DNA from: Phascolomyces articulosus
Taxonomy: Eukaryota > Mucoromycota > Mucoromycetes > Mucorales > Lichtheimiaceae
Assembly (NCBI GenBank): GCA_025677815.1
Contig: JAIXMP010000048.1
Location: forward strand, 206,999-270,998
Length of the DNA stretch: 64,000 nucleotides
Direction of reading: 5' to 3'
Under the pieces are notes generated by a model, which was not told the origin of the DNA, did no database searches, and saw nothing but the letters and a program-made list of their open reading frames with translations. How positions within the stretch are numbered: position 1 is the first letter of the stretch; every line of letters begins with the position of its first letter. Position numbers and translations under genes: made by a program. Shown here piece by piece: positions 1-10,080 of the stretch.

Positions 1-1002
1 AATAATTTAGCAACAATAACAAAATAAGATATATGTAATTTTAACACCGTTTTACCTTATTCTCACCGCATACTAATTGTGAAAATGATGGTAATAGCCT
101 GGGACATCGTGAGTATATACTGGGGAATTGTTAGTGTCGCTAACAAATGTCCCATTTTTTACGACTCGAAGAAGGGAGTATGTGATTAGGAATCAATATA
201 TAAAAGAAGAATTATGATTATTTTTATATATGAATATCTTGTTCTTGCTTTCATTTTATTATGCAAAGAAAAAAGTTAGCAAAATTGTCTATTTTTTAGT
301 GGAAACAAATGATCATGTTTTCTTGATTTAAAGCTGTGGGGATTCATCCTTAAAATACATCTTTTTATGTTGTTTTAGTGTTGTTCTTTGTTGACAAAAT
401 GTTTTTATTACTTGTTTATACTATAAGTAGTAAAATGGAAATTTTAGAAAGAAGTAGGCATACGTAGAGTTAAATATGAAATCAGTAATCAAGAAAAACT
501 AAGTTGGTACATTATAATATATGCAAGAAAAGTTTTATGAAGGCTTGTTTTTTTCTAATTTGTTTGGCTTACAGGATCTAATATTAATCTACTCTGCGTA
601 ATAGTATTTCAAATTATACTAAACATACTGAAATTCGCAGGGTACAATAGCCACAAATTCCAATCTTTGCTTAAAAGTAAGTAATACACATATATATCAA
701 GAGATAGATAAAATCTTGGTAGTCGCGCTTTAATGAACTTTGAAATCATAAGAAATTCTGTAATACATTTCATTACTAAATATGGCTGATACTTTTTCTT
801 TATACATATACGTTATATTTGTATATTTATAGCAAAGTATTGAATATCATGTTTCACCAGATAATTTTTTGGTGACCTAATATGACTCTACTTCTCTGTA
901 TATTTCCTTTCACGATAATAAAATAGCTTTTTCCCCCTTCTCTTTCGTGTTCTCTTCATTAAGTCTCCAAATATTATATACCAACAACGATAAAAACAAC
1001 GA
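1..1002. other. No gene seen; AT-rich flank
   Basis: I see no open reading frame with protein-like composition, no RNA gene and no repeat in this stretch on either strand. The last 100 bases are pyrimidine-rich and probably hold the promoter and leader of the membrane protein gene that starts at 1003. Confidence 0.5.
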
Positions 1003-1868
1003 ATGGTCAGTAACGACGACGATAGTTCGAGTAGTACCGATAATGGTACTTCTTATCCTTACCTTATCCCTCTTTTGATAGGAATGGGAATGGGATTCTT
1101 TGTATTATTTTGGATAGGAGCAGTGTGTCAATGTTATGGTGCAAAGAACAATAGTACGTACATATGATGAACAAAAAGAAAGGTGACCCCCTTTATATTT
1201 CTTTATATACTAAATGAAACCTATGTTATATAGCTGATAAAAGGCTCTGGGTAAGCTGTTGTTATGCATCGACAAGCTTGTGTTGGTTTCCACCTTTGAT
1301 GCTCTACAGAATATTTTGTACACGAAATAGTTTTTGGGGTATATTTTTTGAGTGTCCAACATGGTATTGTGATATATCCTACTTTCTTTACAATTATTGG
1401 CAACCATTTACCTATGGACTGGCCACATATTACACCCATTGTTGCTCTTTCATTTCTCAATACAATTATTCCTCTTCTTTTTTTTATAATAATAATGAGA
1501 GTGGTGATGCAACACGCGAAGGATTATTGACAAGATGGAATAATGGTAGCTGTAGTAGTGATGATGAGGATGAAGGCTCGGGTAATAGTTTGGATAGGAG
1601 GAATAATATATGTCGTCACAACTATCAAAATAATACAACACTGAATGATACGACTATGATCAACAGCAACAACCATGATACTGGTGATTTTATACCACTT
1701 GAAATGATCTCCCATTCCGCAGCATCAGGATCAGCGAAATCACCATCATCTATTACACCAACAGTAGATTCCGATGAAGATAATAGTTTATATTATCCAT
1801 CGGTTGGCCTGATGGATTCTTCAAGGTCCGTTACCATCACAATAAGAGAACAGACTAAATATCTTTGA
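1003..1868 (+). pseudogene. Small multi-span membrane protein, probable homopolymer frameshift
   Basis: I do not recognise the family. Proposed exon 1 is 1003-1153 and exon 2 starts at 1310 after a CTCTACAG acceptor; both junctions are phase 1. The product begins with a Ser/Asp-rich stretch, then a hydrophobic segment (residues about 18-45, PLLIGMGMGFFVLFWIGAV). Exon 2 adds further hydrophobic segments (VFGVYFLSVQHGIVIYPTFF, PIVALSFLNTIIPLLFF). Directly after these, in an eight-T run near 1478-1486, the coding sense moves to another frame, which continues with a hydrophilic tail rich in Ser, Asp and Asn to a TGA at 1866-1868. One extra T would join the parts, so this is either a pseudogene or a sequencing slip. 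A different model with the acceptor at 1233 keeps one frame throughout but destroys the hydrophobic segments, so I prefer the frameshift reading. Confidence 0.4.
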
Positions 1869-2043
1869 TGCTATATAAAGTTATTAAATATCTTTGCATA
1901 ATACAATTGTACATAGCAAGTAGCATGTAATTATAGTAGAATCTTTCAACTTTCATAATGGAAATATACCAATATGTATAATATAATAAAAATAATGATA
2001 CCATTTGATATTTATATATCTATACATTAGTGTCAATGGGTAT

Positions 2044-2534
2044 TCAACTCTCGTCATTTTGCATGTCGCTAAAACAAGGAATGGATTGCCTGTACATCAG
2101 TAGTGGATCTTGTACTTTCTGAACTCTTGTCATACCCAACCCCTCGATTTCAGCAACAATTTTTTCATCCATATTCACTTCCGTTTGATCCAAGTCAATA
2201 CTTTCTATGCCGAAATTTTAAAATGTTATAGTTACAAAAATTGGGAGTTAACTAACGGCCATCATAAGGGTTCCGTGCCATATATATCACGAACATCAGG
2301 TATCAATTACCATATTCTAAAACATGGGTTTTTTGTAGAATTGTTTTATTTCGTACACGTGTGCAATTTTTTTTTTGTTAAAATCGAAAAGAAATGGAAC
2401 GAATAGAATGACAAAAGTACCTGATCGGTGATGGAAAAACAACATCCTCTCGGTGGTAAAATATACCAAGAAGCGAGATCATCCATTGGTACTAACCAGC
2501 CATAGTGATATAACGATCTATTATTGTTGATCAA
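2044..2534 (-). pseudogene. Unidentified spliced gene fragment
   Basis: Two stretches on the minus strand read like protein. The downstream one (2044-2204, stop at 2044-2046) gives about 53 residues containing EVNMDEKIVAEIEGLGM and follows a good GGCATAG acceptor. The upstream one (about 2425-2550) gives YHYGWLVPMDDLASWYILPP and ends at a GTAC donor. The phases do not join directly; a short segment near 2246-2296 could link them only partly. There is no convincing start before the HMG-CoA lyase gene, which lies divergently upstream. I cannot name the family. It may be a truncated gene or one with an exon I missed. Confidence 0.3.
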
Positions 2535-2766
2535 ATAGAAAGCACACCTGTTTATTGGTATTGTATAATAACCATGTCTTTATTAAATCAATATACCGTC
2601 AAAGAGGACGTCTTTTTTTCCCACAACGCAATAATTCATGTAAAGATAAAATAAGGTGGAGAAAGGGATGTTTAAAAAATAGAGAGGCGATAGTGAAACG
2701 TTGCACATGACCGTGGGATAAAAACATTGCGGGGCAAAAAGTCTCTAAGTTGATATAAACTCGGGT

Positions 2767-2773
2767 TATATAA
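2767..2773 (+). promoter_or_regulatory. TATA-like element upstream of HMG-CoA lyase
   Basis: TATATAA lies about 110 bases before the start codon of the HMG-CoA lyase gene, a plausible distance for a fungal core promoter. Motif only; the region is AT-rich, so chance occurrence is possible. Confidence 0.3.
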
Positions 2774-2880
2774 TAGACTGGTAGTAAAGAAACCGAGATT
2801 CATAGGAACATATTTGACCTTTCTTATTCCCAAGTACACTCGTTTTTCCTTTTCCTTTTTCTTTTTTGTATATATACGAT

Positions 2881-4294
2881 ATGAATAGATTTGCCTCCAC
2901 CATGCTTCGATCCTCTGCTACTCGATCAGCCTTTACCAAGGTGCGAATTTTTATTTGAATTTTAAGAGCTAAAAAAAAAGAAACACCAATCCTCATCGAT
3001 CAATGAATTACTATTTTATACATTAGGCTACTGCTGCTGCTTCCATGCGTCGTTATTCTACACCAGCAACGGTTTCCAACTTTGTCAAAATTGTTGAAGT
3101 CGGTCCTCGTGATGGGTTACAAAACGAAAAACAAGTGATTCCTACACCTGTTAAAATTGAATTGATTGAACGTTTGGCCAATGCTGGATTGCCTGTAGTT
3201 GAAGCAACCAGTTTTGTTAGCCCAAAGTGGGTTCCTCAGGTAAAATAAAAATACTAGATAAACACAGGATTGTGACAAGACATGATTTATGTTTTCATGT
3301 GTTTTTTAATGAAGAATGTCAATAACATTGGATATCTATATATAGATGGGTGATAACCGTGAAGTCTTTCAATCAATCAAAAAGAAACCTAACGTTGGAT
3401 ACCCCGTATTGACTCCCAATATCCGTGGTGTAGATAATGCCGTTGCTGCTGGTGCATCTGAAGTTGCTATGTTTACAGCAGTGACTGAATCATTCAACCG
3501 TAAAAACACCAATTGTTCGACGGAAGAAGCAATCGATCGTATGGTGGAGGTGACAAAGGCTGCTCTTGATAAGGGTCTTAAAGTTCGAGGGTAAGAGAAT
3601 AGAAGTATTTGCACTAGCGTATGTTTATCACATTTTTCCTTTTATATATTAACTCTTATTATTTTCTATTTCCTAAAAAAAGATACGTTTCATGTGTCCT
3701 TGGATGTCCTTATGAAGGCGTAGTATCCCCAATTGCTGTTGCTCAAATGGCAAAGCAAATGTATGACGCTGGTTGTTATGAAATCAGTTTGGGCGATACC
3801 ATTGGTGTTGGTACCGCTGGTTCCATGGGTCATATGTTGGAAGAAGTATTGAAGGTGGTTCCAGCTGAAGCTTTAGCTGTTCACTGCCATGATACTTATG
3901 GTCAAGCTTTAGCCAATATTTTAAAGGCCCTTGAGGTAAAAAATTGATTCAAATAGACCAAGATATAAAAAAAAAATTGTGATGGATAGATGGGCTATTG
4001 GGACTAATGAAATGATACATTTTACAAAAAAACAAAATTTAGTATGGTATTCGTGTTGTCGATAGTTCTGTTGCAGGCCTTGGTGGTTGTCCTTATGCAC
4101 CTGGTGCCAAGGGTAATGTTGCCACCGAAGATGTCGTCTATATGCTTCACGGTATGGGCTTTGAAACAGGAACCAATTTGGATGCTCTTGTTGAAACTGG
4201 ACGATGGATTTCTGAACAATTAGGTCGTGAAACTGGTTCTCGTGCTGGTGCCGCCCTTTTGAGCAAGAAGGTTGCTCGCGAAAGTAAAATTTAG
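2881..4294 (+). CDS. HMGCL: Hydroxymethylglutaryl-CoA lyase
   Basis: Cleaves HMG-CoA to acetyl-CoA and acetoacetate, the last step of leucine breakdown and a step in ketone body formation. Five exons splice in frame: 2881-2940, 3027-3239, 3346-3590, 3683-3935 and 4043-4294, giving 340 residues (human enzyme 325). Residues 1-40 are rich in Arg, Ser and Ala without acids, as in a mitochondrial presequence. The TIM-barrel domain follows, with [11 protein letters not shown] (first-strand Arg/Asp), the metal-binding HCHDTYG histidines, and the active-site signature [19 protein letters not shown] with the catalytic Cys. The start was chosen for the presequence. The last three residues are SKI, a peroxisomal type 1 signal variant at the position where the human enzyme has CKL, so dual mitochondrial and peroxisomal targeting is likely. 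The gene runs convergent to the fatty acid hydroxylase gene. Confidence 0.95.
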
Positions 4295-4662
4295 ATAAAT
4301 TCAATAAACAAAATAAATAAAAATGAGAATGATAATGTGTTTTCGATTATATTATTAAGACACAGCGTTACAAATTTGAAAATAAGTGAAAAGAAAGAGA
4401 TAGAAAGATACTACAATTAAAATGGAATAATTTTTTAAATAAAAATGGATGGATAGAGGAGGGATGATAGATAGAAAAAAAGTAGGTAGTAAAATTAAAG
4501 TAAATAGTATACGTGTTTGGAAGGATGTTATATAAGTTAGAGTACGAAATAAGAAAAAAAATCAATGCCAAAAGTATTAAATTATATAATTAATGAAATA
4601 ATAAGAAAATATGAAGAAAAAATGGAATAGAAATCGCTGTCAATTATGGTTGTTTTGTTAGT

Positions 4663-5940
4663 TTAGACCTTGTACTTTAAGACAGTACCAAAGATATAAT
4701 CCCAGACCTTTGATGTGATACCGTAACCCAAATCAAAGTTCTTGTAATGATGGGCCATATGGTACTTTTTCATTTCTTTGAAATGGAATTCAAAGACTTT
4801 AGCATGATGCAAGTAGTAATGAACACAGTCGTACAAGATATATCCAAAGTAACCACCAGCAATCACGCCATAGGCCATGACGGGAGGGAATAATGCATGA
4901 CCGAGACGAGTCAATGGATATGAGATGAAAACATTCAATGCAGGTGGCATGACAAGTCGTAACCTATAATAATAACCCAATGGGTTATAAAGAAAAAAAA
5001 CGTTTAATTATCACACCACAAAATTTTCTACCAACTCCCCCCATTCATCCAATGACAATCCGCAACCCCAAAAAAATAATCTCACTATCTTCACTCCCGT
5101 AGAAAAGAGAATATGAAATAAAAAATGCTTGGCTTACCTATCCATTGGAAGATAATGATGGAAACCGTGAAGGGTAAAATGAAGAGTAAATGCCCATTGA
5201 GCATCAGGAAGATAATCATCGACATGGAATAAGAAACGATGTAAACCATATTCAAGTAAAGTCCAAATAGCAATGCCAAGAGCAAAGGATAACACACTGA
5301 CAACAGGCATATTATAATCGAATGACAATTTCATGGCATAACCCACGACAGGTAACCAAATAAGAGGGACCACCCACCAAGCTGTCTTACTCAAAGGCTC
5401 CAATAACCAGTGACCAAAAAATTGAGCAGGTTCAGGTAAATAACGTGGTTTATGAACTTGTTCCAAATAAAATTCCTTTGTGAAGTTGGCTCGTAACATT
5501 TGTGGAATCAATGGTTTACGTAAATCCAAAAATTGATGTTTCTTTATATCCAATGCAAGATCCGTGACAGATGGATGGAAATCGGGCTTGTCATAATCTT
5601 GGTCAGCACCATTCAACGTCTCTTCACTTCCGTTGTTGTTGTTGTTGATCTTGGAATCCGAAGAAGGGGCCAACGTACCAATACAATATTCTTCCAAAAT
5701 TTCATAGGCTGCTTCGGAATGGTCGTGTTCAAGCTCATCTTTCATAATAGCTGTCACATCTTTACCACCATAGTCGAGAATTAAGTCGTCACCACCAGGA
5801 TGATCTTGGATGAACTCAGTGACATCATACACTTTTCCCTTGTAGAGAACCCAACAAGAATCAGGTGTGTTATGGCTAGTAACTTCGTCTTGTGTATAAA
5901 ATTTGACAGCCATAGAAGAAGAGTTTATGAGTAAGTTCAA
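4663..5940 (-). CDS. SCS7: Fatty acid 2-hydroxylase (cytochrome b5 fusion), Scs7/FA2H type
   Basis: Membrane di-iron enzyme of the endoplasmic reticulum that 2-hydroxylates the very long acyl chain of ceramides. Two exons, 5138-5940 and 4663-4963, splice at AG|GTAAG to give 367 residues from the first Met; an alternative start ten codons in (5913) would give 358. Residues about 12-90 form a cytochrome b5 domain with the heme-binding HPGG motif and a second His in the EHDHSEAAY region. A linker with an Asn run follows, then the hydroxylase domain with hydrophobic spans and the histidine clusters GLHRFLFH, HFTLHGFHHYLP, HYYLHH and YHMAHHY that bind the two irons. Length and domain order match yeast Scs7 (384 residues). 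Nothing looks broken. Confidence 0.95.
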
Positions 5941-6189
5941 AGGGAGGAAGAGTAAGGATATGAAGTAAAAAAAAGGTGTCTCTTTTTATTTCTAAAGGAT
6001 GGGTTTTTGATGAAAAAAAAAAAGAACGGAACGGTTTGCAGCTTTAAAATGAAACACATCTAAAAATGGAAACTATTTGACTCCCGCGATGCCGAATCGT
6101 TCCTGTATACAGGATTTTTTTCCATCATGGCATCTCTTTTGATTGGCGCTGGAATTTTAAGTGATTGGCAGTAGTTAACATAATAAATC

Positions 6190-6720
6190 ACAATTTATTT
6201 AGAAAAAAGAAATATATACAACTATGAAAAAAACTACAACATTCTCTCTCCGTCAAAACAATGAGGCACAAACGAAAGAGAGGGCCTAATCCAACCCTGG
6301 TAATCTTGAGTAATGATCTGGCCGGTGGAGGACATGATTCTTGGTAGCAAAGTATCATCCAATGTGAGTAAGTCGCATTTGGCACTCGCCTTGAGTTTCG
6401 ACAGTATGGTTAAGGAAGATACAATATTTCAAAGCCTTGTTTTGCAACTGCCTCCTCCACTTCTGGTGCCTTGTGTATAGTGGCGTAATCCATTATCAAT
6501 GTTCTTCCGCCAACGTCATTTTCCTTCAATACCCCCATAAGCACTTTAAGAACCATATAATATAATATACGCAAAGTCCACATAGAGTGCTCCTTCCAAA
6601 CCTGCATATACAGTTGCTTTTACAGAGCAAGAAATGTTAGACAGCCTTTCTTAATGAAGTTCTTGCTTGCTATTTGGTCTATATCTATGTTCTCCTTGGG
6701 CAAGGCCATGTTGTTGCTTC
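6190..6720 (-). pseudogene. Tc1/mariner-like DDE transposase, catalytic-domain remnant
   Basis: Minus-strand pieces match the catalytic half of a Tc1/mariner (IS630-like) transposase. GGRTLIMDYATIH carries the second catalytic Asp with the usual Asp-x-Ala-x-x-His spacing, followed by GFEILYLP. After frame changes and stops, the C-terminal part recurs as RIMSSTGQIITQDYQGWIRP, then a Phe-Pro-His-Cys stretch. The N-terminal DNA-binding half is absent here, although a related half lies at 19.77-20.24 kb. Inactive relic; no terminal repeats were found. Confidence 0.6.
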
Positions 6721-7765
6721 CTTTATGTGATAATTTGACTCTGTTACTAACTGGTTTTCTCTTGTTCAAATGACAGGGCCACTGTAATAAATTATATTTA
6801 ATCTGGTTCTATTGCTATTGGTATATATGGTGCAAGCAGTCTTAAATAGACATTTTTTAGAAATGGCGCATCCTAAAATATTCAACTCCCGACATCGATA
6901 TATGGTTAGGATTATGGTTCTTGATATTAAGAGTGACTCAAAGGCTGATATACAAGCTATTTGACAGCTTTTAACAGTAAATTTATTTATATACTAACAC
7001 TATAAGTATTTTTTTATTTTAAATAAAAAAATCTAAAAGCTATCCACTATGTGGTTAAATAGGTGTATGATGGCAGGAAGTTATATTAAACAAGATAATA
7101 ATGGCGGTAGTGTTGTTGATGAAAATAAGAAAAGATAAGAAAATTGAATAGTTCATCGTATAGTTGAATATAACAATGAAGAAATAAAAAAAAAAAATTG
7201 GGGAGTGGGATTGAGTCATATATACTATATATTTATAAATATAAACTTAAAAAAACGCTATCAATATAAATGTGATGGATAAAAAAATAGAATAAAGAAG
7301 AGACTTCTAATTGAGATGAGGAAAAAAAAATAGAGTAAATAACTTGGATGATGAACTCGTTTTAGTTCGATCCAACATGATGGTGGGATTTATAATTTTA
7401 TTTGGCGTCAAGACTGCTTATGCCAGCAGCATACATTTCAATAAAACTCCATGATTTGTTCTATGACAAATGTAAACTCTTCCTAATAACTTTGATTTAT
7501 TATGCTACAAATTTAAAATACATTGATCAAGAAAGACGAAGAAATAGTTCTCTATGTTTTATGTCTACTTCACTAAGAAGGGGTATTTTTTTTGATGGTG
7601 CAATTATACATCATTCAAATATGGAAATTTGCTAGCTACATATGGATGTACTAGCATAAAAAACCTGTTGCTTTCCATAGGTCTCTCTGCTTAAGTCCCA
7701 TTTTTTAAAACATATCTGCAAGATCGTCGTTGAGATTATCAAAAATATGTCTCAGGACTAATATT
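6721..7765. other. No gene seen; AT-rich spacer
   Basis: Reading frames here are short and have no protein-like composition. Runs of A and T dominate. I see no recognisable repeat or RNA gene. Confidence 0.4.
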
Positions 7766-8263
7766 CTATACATGTTCAACTTTAGAAATCCTGAGATATA
7801 TTTTAAAAGAGCTTAGCAATCCAAAGAGTAGTTCAATATTGAAAAAAGTAATAGAAATATGTCTATTTAAGACTGCTTGCACCATAGCACATATGTCATA
7901 TATACGAAAAAGTGTGAAGAATTTAAAAGGCATTAAGTGCGCATCTTGCTTCTCCAGTGAATTACCTTGGTCAACAATATCTTGATATTCTTTTTCCTTG
8001 TCATTGATCACAGTGCGTAGCTTTTGAAGGGTCTTGATTGCATTCCGTTGTTTATTCTTATCCTGATCAGGGTTGTCAACCTCCATTTCTTTTAAGGATA
8101 GTCGTCCCATGGGTACAGTAGGTACTGTTTCAACAGTATTGGATGGAGTAGTACCCTGCTGAGGTAAGTCTTGATTGAAATTATTAGGTGTGGTCGGGTT
8201 GGACGTAGTCATAGTACCAGAGTTCAACGTAAAAAAATGTGAAAATGAACGCCACCTTAGCAA
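7766..8263 (-). pseudogene. Unidentified protein remnant with coiled-coil-like core
   Basis: An open frame of about 165 residues. The N-terminal part is Thr/Pro/Asn-rich (SNPTTPNNFNQDLPQQG) and is followed by a charged helical stretch (KTLQKLRTVINDKEKEYQDI). The last third is hydrophobic and untidy and may be out of frame or intronic. The style resembles transposon-encoded structural proteins, but I recognise no domain. It lies in the same debris field and orientation as the next two remnants and may once have belonged with them. Confidence 0.3.
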
Positions 8264-8439
8264 AATATCCCATTCATTGAAATAACAAAGATTTAATAAT
8301 AAATAGTGTCTTGATACGTTTTATATATAATAATAAAAGAATGTGCTATGAAATAAGGCTGAGTTAGGGTAGCTGTGTACTACCTCAAAAAATATCATTT
8401 GTAGCCATATGTATCCAACAAAAAAAAACATCTTAATTC

Positions 8440-9200
8440 TCTTTTGGATCAAGATTTGGGATATCCCAAATTTCATCATCAACTCCATGTTGTTGAGTAG
8501 CAGAAGTAGTGGCAGTGGTATTTAAAGTAAGGGCTGGTTCATTATTGTTGCCGAATATATAGTAATAAAAAACAATTAGTATTATGCTTATAAAGTGAGA
8601 ATATTTTTAGAAACTAAATGACTGAACCTTTCATTCATCAAAATATCACCTTCATTGTCATCATTACAAGTTCTATTCCATGCTCGTCTTAAAAGGAACT
8701 TCGTAGCCCAGGATTTTTTACAAGAACGAAGAGGGAAGTAATTACCAGCATTGGCTTCCACCATATCTACTGCTAAATAAATCTCTTCCTTCTTTTGGCG
8801 ATGATTGCCAGCTTACAGCCTTACCAACACGAAATATTCTTCGAACATATCTGGAAATATCATTAGCAAACTTTTCGAGTTCATGTGCAAATTCCTCCAA
8901 TAATGCTTTATCCCATGGTCTATTCTCGAAAAAACGATTTCCGATATTCTCAAGAACAACAGACAACTTGGTATGATCACTTTTTATTACTTTTGTGTCG
9001 TTTGGAATTACAGTAAATCGAGTATGTTTGTGGAAAGGACTAGGAGAAGCTGAAATCGATGACATAACTGGCTCTATTAGCTCTGTTCTTTGAACACATG
9101 TCGTAAATCACCGACTTCCTGGCGTAAAATTGCTAATTGCTCAAGTAGCAATTTATTCGTCTTCATCACTTCCTTCAAAGCTTTCTCTTCTTTTTTCTGC
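8440..9200 (-). pseudogene. Unidentified gene remnant, frameshifted
   Basis: Consecutive minus-strand segments read like pieces of one protein. A short coiled coil (LLLEQLAILRQEVGDLRHVF, about 9080-9190) comes first, then a domain opening MSSISASPSPFHKHTRF and running on through KALLEEFAHELEKFANDIS (8742-9065). A different frame follows (NYFPLRSCKKSWATKFLLRR, about 8640-8760), and last a Thr-rich tail ending DDEIWDIPNLDPKEN before a stop near 8431. A frame change near 8800 and a missing clean splice between the last parts indicate decay. I cannot name the family; the acidic tryptophan-containing tail suggests a protein-interaction end. Confidence 0.35.
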
Positions 9201-9214
9201 TTTTATTTTGATTG

Positions 9215-9718
9215 CTATTTATAGTTTTCGACATAGTAAATAAATAATAAGGTGTACATTAAGAAAGATTTTAATAAAAATAAAAAAAACAAGTAGGTAA
9301 GAGAGTCACCATAAAAAAAATTGGGTTGAAAGACCACATTTGGCCACTTCCAGGCACTTTCGGCCACACGGTAGAACAAGACTTGAATGATTGCCTTAAA
9401 CGTCATTTATTCGTTTTACAAATGGTCCATCCAACTACCGGAAACAGTACTTCATATACTGTAGCGATTAAAAGTGCCCACGTCAATTTGCACCCCTCCC
9501 CTTGTGCACCCCCTTCTATAATAGATTTTTATTAAACGGCCACACACACATCCTCCGATAGTTAAAAAGTTATAGATATGCGAAAAGCGGTTTGATCATG
9601 TATTGAATAAAATTATAAAATATAAGGTAAAGAAAGGAGAATACTAAAAAAGTGTGATAAGAAGGTTAAAAAAAGAAGTATATAGCAAACGGTAGAAAGG
9701 TAAAACTTAAGGGTAAAA
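9215..9718. other. No gene seen
   Basis: Short frames only. A 69-residue plus-strand frame at 9326-9535 has no domain and no coding context. No repeat or RNA gene was recognised. Confidence 0.4.
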
Positions 9719-9847
9719 TCAATCGGTGGAATAGATTTCAGCATCATTAGGAATATATTGACTTAGATTTCGAATTGATCGATCAAAAATATCTTCAAAC
9801 ATAGAATACCATGGATCTTTAAGTAGCTTTTCTGATGAGAACAAGTT
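9719..9847 (-). pseudogene. Orphan terminal exon of an unknown gene
   Basis: An exon of 43 codons on the minus strand starts after an AAAAAAG acceptor at 9848-9849 and ends in TGA at 9719-9721. It reads NLFSSEKLLKDPWYSMFEDI and continues FDRSIRNLSQYIPNDAEIY, clearly protein-like. No upstream exon is visible in the 230 bases before the palindrome arm begins at 10081, so the 5' part of the gene is missing. The simplest inference is that insertion or rearrangement at the palindrome cut this gene. I do not recognise the family, and I did not find the missing part right of 24.8 kb. Confidence 0.4.
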
Positions 9848-10080
9848 CTTTTTTTTTAAAAATAAAAAAAAAACGCGCGTTCATATTCTGTTCATTCACG
9901 TCACTTTCTAATGCTACTTAAACTATTATTATCATAACGTTTTTTCTTTTGTTATAAAGAACGGTACTTTTTTCATGTATATAATATTATTATATTAATT
10001 GTTCGAACAATTGGTATACTATCTTAGTGCTAATGGTCTATATTTTGCATTATTTTATTAAAGTTGAAATTCAAGCTTGA

